Both the position numbers and the translations under genes were made by a program. From Anaeramoeba flamelloides (Eukaryota; Metamonada; Anaeramoebidae), in assembly GCA_027625915.1 (NCBI GenBank), contig JANTQA010000026.1, positions 744,001 through 808,000 of the forward strand: a stretch of DNA of 64,000 bases, given 5' to 3'. The notes below the pieces were generated by a model. That model did no database searches. It worked only from the letters and a program-made list of their open reading frames with translations, and was not told the origin of the DNA. Below, in pieces: positions 46,601 through 56,725 of the stretch. Each line of letters opens with the position of its first letter. Within the stretch, counting starts at the first letter, position 1.

Positions 46601-49035
46601 AAATTTTGTAAATGTGTTTCAATATATGTTGCCCTTACTTTTGTATTCACAAAAATAATAATTGAGCCAATTTCGCTGCCAATGGTTTGTATACATTGCT
46701 TTAAAAAGGTAAATTTTTCTTTTTCGTTATTTAATTTTACTTGTAATTGCAATATACCATCGAGTGATAATTTCTCCTTTTCTATTGTAAATTCCTTCCT
46801 ATTCGGCATTAAACTGTCCAAAATCTTTTTTAAGATTGCTGGGAATGTCGCACTAAAAAATACCATTTGTGCCTTTTTATGGAATTCTTTGAGTATTTTA
46901 TTTAAGAGTTTTATTGTAGATGTGTTTGTTACTAACAATTCATCCGCTTCGTCGATTACAATCATTTTGATTGTCTCTGATCGGAATTTCCTTGTATTTT
47001 TAAGTCGCATAATGGTTCCAGGCGTACCAATAATTACATGGTAATTGCTCGGGTCTCTGTAATTCCCTTGAATGGCAGTAAATATTTTTAATTTTGTCCA
47101 TTTTGTTAATTTTTGTACAACACTTACGACTTGAATTGCCAATTCTCTTGTCGGGCAAAAGCAGAGAACCTGTGGGAATTGATCTTCTTCGTTGCACCTA
47201 CTTAACATCCCCAGGGAGTAGGCCAGAGTTTTGCCTGTCCCCGATTGAGATTGTCCTGCAAATGGTCTATTAGTATTGTGAAATTGTAACACGTGCAAAT
47301 AATCAATCGAAATTTATTTAATTTTCAAAAAGTTAACCAATTTTTTTAAAGGGCAGTTAAAAGAAAGGAGAAAAAGCAAAAAAACTTTAAAAAAAAAAAA
47401 TCGTTACAATCCTTGAATTATATATGGAATTGATTCTGCTTGAATTTTAGAGGGCCTTTTATAATTTAATTCATAAACTGCTTTTAAAAGAGGCTTTGGT
47501 ATCCCAAGATCTTCAAATGTCTTTGGGGATTGTAAAATATTGCTTTTTTCCATTTTCTGATTTACTAAATCAATGTGTTCTTTTTTTGAAAGTTGCACGT
47601 TGTTTTCAACATAAAATTTTTTAACTTTTTTTTCTTCTTCAACGGTTAATTTCTTTTTTTTGTTTCCATTATTACGAAAGTTCATTCTTTGGAAACCTCG
47701 GTCAATATTTCTCACCGGCCCTCTTCCACCCCCTCTTCTCCCATAATTCGCTCTTCCTCTTCTCCCATAATTCCAGTCAACTTCCCTTCCTCCATAGTCC
47801 CATCTTCCTCTTCCTCTTCCTCTTCCTCCTCTTCGTATTGCTCTTCCTCTTGCTCTTCTCTCATAATCCCATCTTCTCTGATTACTGAAATTGTCCATTG
47901 GCTGCTTGTCTAATTTTTGCAATAATTGTTGTTGAAATAATTGCTGCTGTTGTAATAATTCTTGTTGTTGCTGTAATTGTTTTTGTTGCTTTAAGAGTTG
48001 ATCTTGTAATAATTTTTGTTGTTGTTGTTGTTGTAATAGCTGAGTTTCAAATTTATCCTGTTTTTTGTTTTTCTGTTTTTGTTGATTCAGTTGGCTTTGG
48101 ATCATTGGGTTATTATTCGTCTGATTATAATTCATTTGGTTATTACTCGTTTGGTTGTTACTCGTCTGATAATTATTCATTTGATTAAAGAACATCTTTT
48201 GTAGCTGATTTTGCTGTTGTAATTGTTGTTGTTGTTGTTGTTGTTTTAAAATCTGTATTTGTAATAATTTTTGTTGTTCTTGGTTTTGGTTTTGAGTCTG
48301 TGGTTGTAGGTTTATCATTTGATTCTCGATCATTAGTTGTTGTTGTAATTGTTGTTGTTGCTTTAAGAGTTGATCTTGTAATAATTTTTGTTGTTGTTGT
48401 TGTTGTTGTTGTTGTAATAGTTGAGTTTCAAATTTATCCTGTTTTTTGTTTTTCTGTTTTTGTTGATTCAGTTGGCTTTGGATCATTGGGTTATTATTCG
48501 TCTGATTATAATTCATTTGGTTATTACTCGTTTGGTTGTTACTCATCTGATAATTATTCATTTGATTAAAGAACATCTGTTGTAGTTGTTTTTGCTGTTG
48601 TAATTGTTGTTGTTGTTGTTGTTGTTGTTGTTTTAAAATCTGTATTTGTAATAATTGTTGTTGTTCTTGGTTTTGGTTTTGGTTTTGGTTTTGTAGGTTT
48701 TTCATTTGATTATTGATCACTAGTTGTTGTTGTTGTTGTTCTAGTTGTTTTAAGAGTTGTTGTTGCTTTAAAATCTGTATTTGTAAGGATTGTTGTTGTT
48801 GTAACATATTTGGATTATTCTTTTTTGTTTTGTTCTTGATTTGTGATACTTGGTTACTTGTTTGGGAGATGTGGTTGTTCTGATTGCGTTTAAAAATTGG
48901 TAGATTGCCTTCACTGTCTTCACTTTCTTCTTCCCAGCCATCTAGATCTGATCCGTACTGATATTCAATTGGGTATGAAAAAAGTTCTTGTTTCTTTTTC
49001 TTTTTTTTACGAGGATTGCGAGGGTTGTTGGACAT
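43168..49035 (-). CDS. Dbp5/DDX19-like DEAD-box RNA helicase with poly-Gln/RGG N-terminus, three exons
   Basis: Minus-strand exons 49035-47408, 47266-46599 and 43562-43168 give 896 residues. Dbp5/DDX19 remodels mRNPs at the cytoplasmic side of the nuclear pore during mRNA export. Helicase signatures: Q-motif region [20 protein letters not shown] and RPSKIQ; motif [55 protein letters not shown]. The Dbp5-type insertion before the last motif ([20 protein letters not shown]) supports this family over eIF4A. Unusual: about 500 residues precede the core, namely an acidic start, about 300 residues of Gln runs with an internally duplicated module (residues about 75-390), then an Arg-Gly-Gly-rich segment (about 390-450). 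Human and yeast Dbp5 have only a short N-terminal extension. Introns are 141 and 3036 nt; both joins keep frame and family alignment. Confidence 0.92.
43563..43606. repeat. TAA/ATT microsatellite touching a splice acceptor
   Basis: About 13 TAA units on the plus strand. Read on the minus strand it is an ATT run ending directly in the TAG acceptor of the last exon of the Dbp5-like gene. Length changes here could affect splicing. Confidence 0.85.
43891..44578 (+). mobile_element. TTAAGGG-end TIR element, copy 2
   Basis: 688 bp. The left end is TTAAGGGTATAGTCATTTA; the right end reverse complement is TTAAGGGTCGAGTCATTAC. TTAA at both edges could be the target duplication. It contains an inverted repeat pairing GCCAAAGAGCGACACT with AGTGTCGCTCTTTGGC (about 44322-44415). 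No transposase. Confidence 0.8.
44807..45334 (+). mobile_element. Tc1/mariner-like MITE, copy 1
   Basis: 528 bp. The terminal repeats carry ATTCCAAAAATTTGGAC on the left and GTCCAAATTTTTGGAAT on the right, flanked by TA, the target duplication of the Tc1/mariner superfamily. The interior matches 31442-31972. A 69-codon frame inside resembles no transposase. Confidence 0.8.
45592..46310 (+). mobile_element. TTAAGGG-end TIR element, copy 3
   Basis: 719 bp in the same orientation as copy 2, 1 kb downstream. The left end is AGGATCTAGTCACTTGCC; the right end is GGTAATAACTTGACCCTTAA. The middle shares the CTCAAAAAG, AGTGGCGCC-like inverted repeat and TTTTTAGAGATCTAAC blocks with the other copies. 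Confidence 0.75.
48003..48565 (-). repeat. Intragenic duplication in the poly-Gln region
   Basis: Two nearly identical blocks of about 190 bp (about 48003-48190 and 48365-48565) in the helicase first exon. The encoded module runs from FFNQMNNYQ through [18 protein letters not shown] and ends [10 protein letters not shown]. The copies differ at only a few codons, which points to a recent duplication or gene conversion. Confidence 0.85.
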
Positions 49036-49715
49036 TTTAATGAAAAAGCATTTAAAAAAGATAAAAGTGTACCTGAAAATAATGAAAAAATGACAAACTC
49101 AAACAATGAATTTATCCCAGAAAAGATAATATTGTTTTAAAGTTACTTAAATTGGTCAACAAACAACTTGTAAATTTTCTAATATTCTTCCCAATAATTC
49201 TGTCAAAGTGTGTATTTTCATTTCTTTATTTTCTATTCATTACTGTGTTTATAATTTTACAATCAAAAAAAATAACTTTTCTAGACACTTTATTTGAGAG
49301 CATTGTGAAAAGTAGTATATCTCTGTTCAAAAATATTCAAAAAGAATTTTTCCATTCTGATAAATTCGAAGAAATATCTCAAAATTTTTACTTCTTTTTC
49401 CACTTTACAAATTTTTTTACACAAGCTTTGATTATAGCACTTTATACATTTAAATGAGAAAAAACTTTGTTAAATTGGTTTGATTTCAAAATATTCTTTC
49501 AATTGAGCTGTTTTATTCGTTGAGTTAATTGATTACAAAAATGGAAATTGAACTAAAAATTTTATTCAATTTTTTGAGTTTATCAGTATTTGTAATTAAT
49601 TAAATAAATTTATAAAGTTTAGCACTAACAATCCAAAACTTTTATTAATCTCTCTTTTTTGATATTTTTTAAATAATTTCTATTCTATATACCCAAATTT
49701 TTTATTTATCTATTG

Positions 49716-49870
49716 AAAAAATATCTACCTGAAAATACGTTCAAGCTACATTCTTAAATGTTCAATTTAGAAATATTTAAAAACAAATCATATTATAACT
49801 AACCTAATTTTTTCTGAATTCAGTAATAAACCTAATTAAAGGAGACTAAAGTGAGGTGCATCTTGAAAAT
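49716..49870 (+). repeat. Decayed fragment of the AAAAAATACC TIR family
   Basis: It begins GAAAAAATATCTACCTG and shares the TCAGTAATAAACCTAA and CTAAAGTGAGGTG-like segments with 53766-54273. The right end was not located. Confidence 0.4.
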
Positions 49871-51012
49871 TAATTAATTACACTATTACAATATTATATT
49901 TCTATTTATATTTTTATTTTTAAAAATTAATTTTTTGACAAAACTAATTATCTGGAAATACATCAGGTATTGTTTAAAAAAACATTAAAAAAAAAAAATG
50001 TTTATCTTGAGTAGATTTAATTAGATTTAATTTAAGAATAATTTTACTTGGTATAAAATAGATTTTGAAAAAGATAATAAAAATTAAATTTAAAAGAATG
50101 TCCAAGCAATTTATTCATTAATTATCTTTGATTAGACCTACTTAAAATAGCAAATCATAATTGAAGATTATATATAGATGGACTAGTACTGATAATATAT
50201 TATAAATAGTTACTTCAAAAACCCAATTTTCCAAGAAAACGTAAAAAAAAGTAAGAAATCATATAGACACTTGTTCACATAATTTTTCAACTATTAAATC
50301 TTATTTTTAAGAGATTCACTTACCAATGAGAAGTTCGATTGAATAGTTATTATATCAAATGAAAATCATATTATTCTCCAAAGTTTAAATGTCTCTAAAA
50401 ATTCAAACAGTAATATACTAAACTATATTTCAAAATTATTGATCTATAAAAATCAAATTTTGAAAATAAATTTTTTTATAAATTGAAGTTATCTATTATA
50501 ATAAAAAAATTACTATTTTAATATTCAGTTTTATACACTAGAATTATTTTTTTTTTGTCTAAAAATAAAATAAAAAAAAGTAAAAAAAAATAAAAAAAAA
50601 TTGGGACATTTATTTTATAATATAGTTTACTATTAGTTTATCTAATCAATGAAAAAAGATACTCTTGTATTAGTTAATAAAACAAGAATATCAGTAAATA
50701 ATCTACATTTTGATTCAAATTTAAGCGTAGACGAATCAATCTTTAGACTTGACAGTTAAAAAAAATAGATTTCTGAGATTTCTCTAGCAAGATAGGGTGG
50801 TATATAAAACAATCAAGAATTAATTTTATTTTTCGAGAATAAAACTTAATATATTTTACTAATAGAAAAAATAAATAAAAAGTATTTTTTTTTAAATCTT
50901 AAAGAGGATGTGTGAATTTTTTATTCTATAAATCCTCAATGTTTTCAAGTCTTTAATATTGGAAATAATCTCGTGTTTTACCAACTACTCTATAAATTTT
51001 CATGAAAAAATA

Positions 51013-51208
51013 CACTCAGTTCCACATTTAAGACACAAACTTTCAAAGAAAATTATAACACAATAAAAATCTCAAATTAAGAGTAAAAATCTTAGATTCT
51101 AGTAAATATTTAGTATATAAAAAAAACCAAATTTTAGTGCCTTAATTTGAGATTGTTCTGTTCCTTAAATATCCTTGAAAATTTGTGACTTAGAAGTGAA
51201 ACTAAAAG
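51013..51208 (+). mobile_element. 196-bp MITE, CAGTCAGTTCCA family, copy 1
   Basis: Ends CTCAGTTCCACATTTAAG and CTTAGAAGTGAAACT, flanked by TA. Exactly the same length as the copy at 63647-63842 and colinear with it, including TGCCTTAATTTGAGAT. Confidence 0.7.
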
Positions 51209-52482
51209 TAAAAAAAAAAATAATAATAATAAACTCAATGTATTATTTTGGACAAATTAGACCACAAATTGGAAATATATTGGAAAAAAAATTATTTTCA
51301 TGAAAAGCAAACCAAAATACAAGAGTTTTAGGTTTTTAGAGGTAAAATGTTATTGGGTTAAGTTTGGATATTATAAAAGTGGGAGAATAATTACTTGTAA
51401 ACGTTCTCAATATTAATTTTTATAAAACTTGGATTTTTATTATTTTGTGTTGGTATTTTGAGATTATGGAAAAGTAATTAAAAAAAAAAATTACAAAATG
51501 ACAAATTATTATTAAATTGATCCTAACTAAAAAATATAATAATTTATTGTTCAATAATATTTATAATAGATTTATTTTTGACCAATTGAACAATGGTCAA
51601 CTGTAATTTTTAATTTCCAATTATAACGTAGCAAAGTTTTAAAACAATCTTTGGTGATGTTAGTCACTTAATGAAAACTGGTCTTTGATTGTTTCAATGA
51701 GAAAAATTTTAATTTGATTAATTTTTTTTTCAATTCGGAAAGATTCGATTTATTTAGGACCCAAAGTTTATCTGATGTATTCCAGAGCATAAAAAAAAAC
51801 AACCAAAAAAAAATAGAGATCACAATTTAAAATCAATTTAATTGAAAACCTATTTGTCAAAGCAAAAAATGAGTAAAACTTTTTTCCTATTTATTATATT
51901 CAATATTATTTTTATAATCGAGAATAGAATTGTTTTATAAATAGTTTGGAGTTATTACTCTATATGTTTGTAATTGGTTATAATAAGATCAAACTTGACA
52001 GGAAAGTAAAATATTAATTATCATTTCTTATGTAAGGCAAAATGTGAAAATAAAAATTTTAATATATTACTTTATTGTCCAGACAGAAAAATGAAACAAG
52101 ACAAGTCTACTGAGGACTATTTGTTATGAGGTCTGTTAAAAAAAGTCATTCTTGTAGTAACAATGGAATTGGTATTTTCACCGTTTTACCAAACCTGATA
52201 ATTCTCTATTTATATAACGAATACTCTCTCTAATGAAAATTTCTGATAAAGCTTAAAAGAAAAAACATTTTGAGAAAAATGAGAAATCTGATTTGGGGTT
52301 TGATTGAAAATTGATTTGTTAAATCACTTTTAAGTGTGACAAAAAAGATTTACAATGAGTTCATTTAAGAGTATAACATAAGCCAATAAAAAGCCTGGTG
52401 TTTGTAGGTGAAAAATTTTGGTACTTTTACTTTTTATTAAAATTGAAGACAAAAGTATTTTATTTTTTTATTGATAACTCGA

Positions 52483-54704
52483 ATGACAAATACCCAAGAA
52501 CCCAAAAAATTTCCAAAATCTTGTATAATTGTAACTACTTTCTATTTTACTTTTTCCTTCTTCTTGAAATCCTTCCAAAAATAACTAAAGAAACATAATA
52601 ATAAAAATACTTTTCAATCTTAGAATTTGCCTGTAGAAGGGTGGTTAAAGAAATCTGGTGGTTCTAAAAAAGGTCTCAAAAGAAGATATTTTAAATTAAA
52701 GGAGGACAACATCATTTACTATTATAAATCGGAAAGAACAAATGATCCCTGTGGCACAATCAACCTCGGTGAAGCACAAGCTATTAAAGAAGACGAAATT
52801 ATCAAGTTGGCAATTCACATCCACACAAAGTACCGTGTTTATGATATAGTTGCGGGTTGTGAAGAAGACAAATACAAATGGCTTGATGCAATCGAAAGAG
52901 CAATATTCTCGGGAAAGATCTTTAAACTGGAAAATAACCAATCTGTTAGTAAAAAAACAAAGAAAGGATCCACAACCAAAACAGGATTTATGACAAAAAG
53001 AGGAGGTATGGTATTTTGCTTCTCTAAATTATTATTTATCTTTTGTTTTCAAGATGAAACACTTTTTTTCTTCTTTTTCAAAGCCCAACTCAAAAAAATT
53101 CCGAAATTCTTTTGTTTCCTATTTGTGATCACAAAAGTAAAAAATAAGTTCTACCACAAAAATTTACACAACAATTTTGAAATTATTTCAGTCCTCAAGT
53201 GTGTTTTTCCAATGACAAAAAAATCGAGATAATGAAATTTCGTATTTTTTTCCGACTTGGATTATTGTTAAGAATTAAATGATCAAAGAAGAAGCATTTA
53301 ATCTGATAAGGAGAGAATTTTGAAGTAACTAAATTTGTATTTTCTAATTCAATTTGCTTCTAAACACAGTCACTAGAAGTACTTGAAACTTTTTTTAGTT
53401 TTGTTTTTTTTCTGTTTTATTCATTGACCAAAAAAAGTAAAAACTTTTTTAGCTAAAATCCTTAATGCATTGAAAAGTAAGATCACTTAAAAATCTAAAA
53501 AATAGATGAATAAAAGACAAAATGTAATATTAAATACAATAACGGTTTTAATAATACTATCCTTGAGAAATAAGGGTTTTTCTTTGATTGATCTATCATT
53601 AAAAATGTTGAGAAAAATTGACTATTATTAATATCTCCAAAACAACAAAGTATATTACAATACATACCGAGATCTAAATTGTGTTTGTTGATTTGGTTGA
53701 TAATAATATAATGAATTATTCTTGGAGTTATATTATTTCTTCTTTTCTTAATTGATTTTATTCTCGTGAAAAAAATACCTTACCTGAAAATAATCTAAAA
53801 AAAAATACCTGACAAGATTTTTAATTGTGAATATTAGGAAAATTGTTGTTTAATTTCAATTATTTTCAAAAACAAATACTTTTTATAAATGACCAATTTT
53901 TTTATGAATCAAGTAATAAACCTAAGTAAAGTTCATTAAAGTTGGGTGTCTAGAGAATACTTGGAATTGTTTGATAACCATAAGTAGATCAACTTATTTT
54001 GAAAAATAATCGAGTTTAATTAAGTTTTGCTAGAGTATGAAAAATGATAATTTTTATAATTGTTTTTTGATTGATTGAATAGTGTTTGGAACAAGTGTAA
54101 TTTAATTAATCATTATTCTAATAAGTGGGTGAGTTATAATTTAAAAAGTTTGATTCTTAAATAAAGAAGGATTTGATTCTTAAATAAAAGAAATTAAACA
54201 ACAATTTTCTTAATATTCACTTTTAAAAAAATTTTTTTTTTTAGATTATTCCCAGGTAAGGTATTTTTTTCACTACTATACTTTTTGTTTTCAGTAATGT
54301 TTCAAATTTAAAATCTTGTTAAATTCTTTTCCTTTTCTTTGCCCTTTTTCACAAGAGTATTTCTTCATTAACAAAACAATTAATTTCATGTTCAAAAATA
54401 CTTGTTATGGATGATTGGTGCAAAAAAATAAAAACACTGGGTGGTATCTTGAACAAACAGATTTAAAATATAAAGATACTTTTTAAATTTTGACTTTTTT
54501 TTAAAAACCTGATCTAAAATTAACATTTTTTAGGAAAAAAAAATCAAGTACACACATGTACAAAAAAATTGAGATAAAATAAAAGAATAAAAAAATTGAA
54601 ATTGATTCAAAATGCTTAGTATTAAACAAATATACTAACCAATAAGATCATATCATGGTAAAAATATATAATTTCAATTAATAGTTAATCTATTGTATAC
54701 TATT

Positions 54705-54735
<31 letters not shown>

Positions 54736-56725
54736 TTTGATAAAAATGTGAAACTATATCATTTTTAAAATATGTATATCCTGCTGGTTATTTTTCTCGG
54801 TTTTTATATGCTTTTCAGATTAATTTCGATATTTTTTTTATATTCTTTTCACAGTTTCGAAGATATAAATGTACTTTAAAATGTGAAAAGAAGTGCTTTG
54901 CCTAATTCAACATTAATTTTTCAAAAATATAATTATTAAATAAATCACATTTTTTATGACAAAAAAAAATTTATTAAAAATCTCATCTATTTTTCAAAAA
55001 TATAAAATATTTATCATTGTGGAGGAGAGGGGGTAATTCATGTCAAAAGGTATGTTTTCAATATATATATATATATATATAAATTTAAAGAAATTGAAAA
55101 GTTGAAAGTTGTAAATTCTCTACGGTTTGGATGTATAACATTTATCAATTGTTTTTAGAAATTATTGATTATATTAAATACAAAATTCATATCTAATTAT
55201 ATGTGAATAATGAAAAACAGGATCATTCAAACAGAGTAATTTAAAATTACTTGTCATTTAAAGAAATTATTAAAACAAAAATAGAGACAATTTTTTTTTT
55301 TTTTTAATATTTGTTACTCTTTTGGGTTATTATTAAGGTAAATACATATAATTAAGTTAATATTTGGATGTGAGTGTTTTCTTCTTATCTAAATCAAAAT
55401 TTTAGAGTCTTAAATTTTATCTAAAGGTGTTCATATGTATATAATCGTTTACTTTATTGTTCTATTTAAAAAAGATAAACAAAAAATCAATTATTAATAT
55501 AATAAAATATTTGGTAATTTGGCCATTTTTTAATATAAAGCGTAATAAAAATAATTTAATATTAATTACTATTTAAAAAAGAAGAAGAAGAAGAAGAAAG
55601 GGTATAAATATAAAAGCATGATAACTCAAGTTTATAATGAATATCATTTTTAGATAAATTTTTATTGAATTGCTTAATTAATATAAATCTATACTGTATC
55701 CAATAATAATAAATTCATATATATTTTTTATATCGAATTATCTTTATATTTGTATACTTGAAAGGGTTTTTGATTTTTGAATGTGAATATTATTTAACCA
55801 CTTTTTATTCAAAAAAGAATACTGGACATTAGAATACATTTTAAATCTTATACTTTCTTAATTTTATAATTCTTATTTTATTTTATTTGTATTAATGCAA
55901 TTAGGAAGTTTTAAAAGTTGGAAAAAGAGATGGTTTATCCTATCAGGATCTATTTTAATGTATTACAAAACGAAAAATGATAAAAAACCATTGGGGGAAA
56001 TTGCTTTGCAGGGTATTGAGATCAAAATGTTAAATGGTGCGAAGTCCTCTTTTGTTATTGATCATACCGATCGAAGGTCATATTTTCTCCGTTGTTCTGA
56101 TGATAAGGAAAGAAAAGATTGGGTTGATACAATACATGAAGTGATGACAGATTTTAAAGGTACCAATCAAAAAAACCTTCATTTGGAATATGATGCAAAA
56201 AAGGTATACTTGGTGAGAAAAATGTCTTCTTTTAAATTAAAAAAACTAAAAAATTTAATCTCAAAATGGAAACCAGTAAAATTAGATTATTCTGGTTTTT
56301 TAGATCATCTGAATCAAATTACTAGAACATCAAAAGAAACTTCGTATCTGTTATTTTATTCTCTTGATACAAAGAAAGAAGGTATGCCTTTTAAAGATTT
56401 TATAATTGCAATGATCATCTTATCAAAGTCAGAAGTTTTAGATAAAATAAATACGCTTTTCGATTATCTTTCTCATAAAGAGAGCAATATTTTATGTTTG
56501 AAACAGGTTTATAAAATCTTTATTATAGCTTCTATTGTTTTAGGTTCATGGAAACTTAAACACTTGACTTTTTTATATAAATTGAAAATTGGTCTAAATA
56601 TTAGTGAAGAGATTGAAGATATAAATTTAAAAGAGCATTTTATAACCACAAGTCAATTTTTACAAATTGTCCAATCAGAATTGCAATTCTTGGAAATGTT
56701 TTTAATTTGGAATTTAAAAAAATAA
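52483..56725 (+). CDS. Tandem PH-domain protein with EF-hand-like tail, three exons
   Basis: Exons 52483-52530, 52624-53005 and 55905-56725 give 416 residues. PH1 (about residues 18-113) starts LPVEGWLKKSGG and ends with the usual Trp helix (YKWLDAIERA). PH2 (about 135-235) has GFMTKRGGSFKSWKKRWFIL, the basic Lys-x(n)-Lys-x-Arg pattern typical of phosphoinositide-binding PH domains, and ends DWVDTIHEVM. After a Lys-rich linker comes an EF-hand-like segment (LFYSLDTKKEGMPFKDFIIA) resembling neuronal-calcium-sensor folds but lacking most acidic loop positions. The joint of exons 2 and 3 lies inside PH2 and restores the domain, so it is well supported. The first exon is weaker: it is chosen for an in-phase GTAACT donor and a 93-nt intron. 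Likely a membrane-recruited adaptor; partner unknown. Confidence 0.8.
53766..54273. mobile_element. Non-autonomous TIR element, AAAAAATACC family, copy 2
   Basis: 508 bp. The left end GTGAAAAAAATACCTTACC continues to AATAATCTAAAAAA and is mirrored exactly in its first 21 bases at the right end (54253-54273). The terminal repeats are better preserved than in the copy at 13366-13850, so this copy is probably younger. Confidence 0.8.
54704..54730. repeat. Long T homopolymer
   Basis: About 26 consecutive T residues inside the large intron of the tandem-PH gene. Exact length is likely unreliable. Confidence 0.8.

Larger units (their letters stand above)
49036..52482. other. Gene-free DNA between divergent helicase and tandem-PH genes
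   Basis: About 3.4 kb containing both promoters. Contents: a 101-codon Phe/Ile-rich frame at 49152-49457 opening with TTG, which I do not accept as a gene; a decayed relative of the AAAAAATACC family starting near 49716; and a CAGTCAGTTCC MITE at 51013-51208. No recognisable promoter motif. Confidence 0.5.
53006..55904 (+). other. Giant intron 2 of the tandem-PH gene
   Basis: 2899 nt, phase 1, donor GTATGG, acceptor TGCAATTAG. It contains a 508-bp TIR element (53766-54273), a T run near 54704-54730, an AT microsatellite near 55062-55080 and a GAA run near 55579-55597. No exon was recognised inside. Confidence 0.9.

Noticed and set aside
47689-48569. Plus-strand Ser-, Val- and Tyr-rich frames opposite the helicase first exon
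   Set aside because: Antisense shadows of Gln and Arg-Gly codons; repeats in them mirror the CAA repeats of the real gene.
49152-49457. 101-codon open frame upstream of the helicase gene
   Set aside because: It opens with TTG, is almost entirely Phe/Ile/Leu/Ser as expected from translated AT-rich DNA, and shows no family resemblance or splice support.
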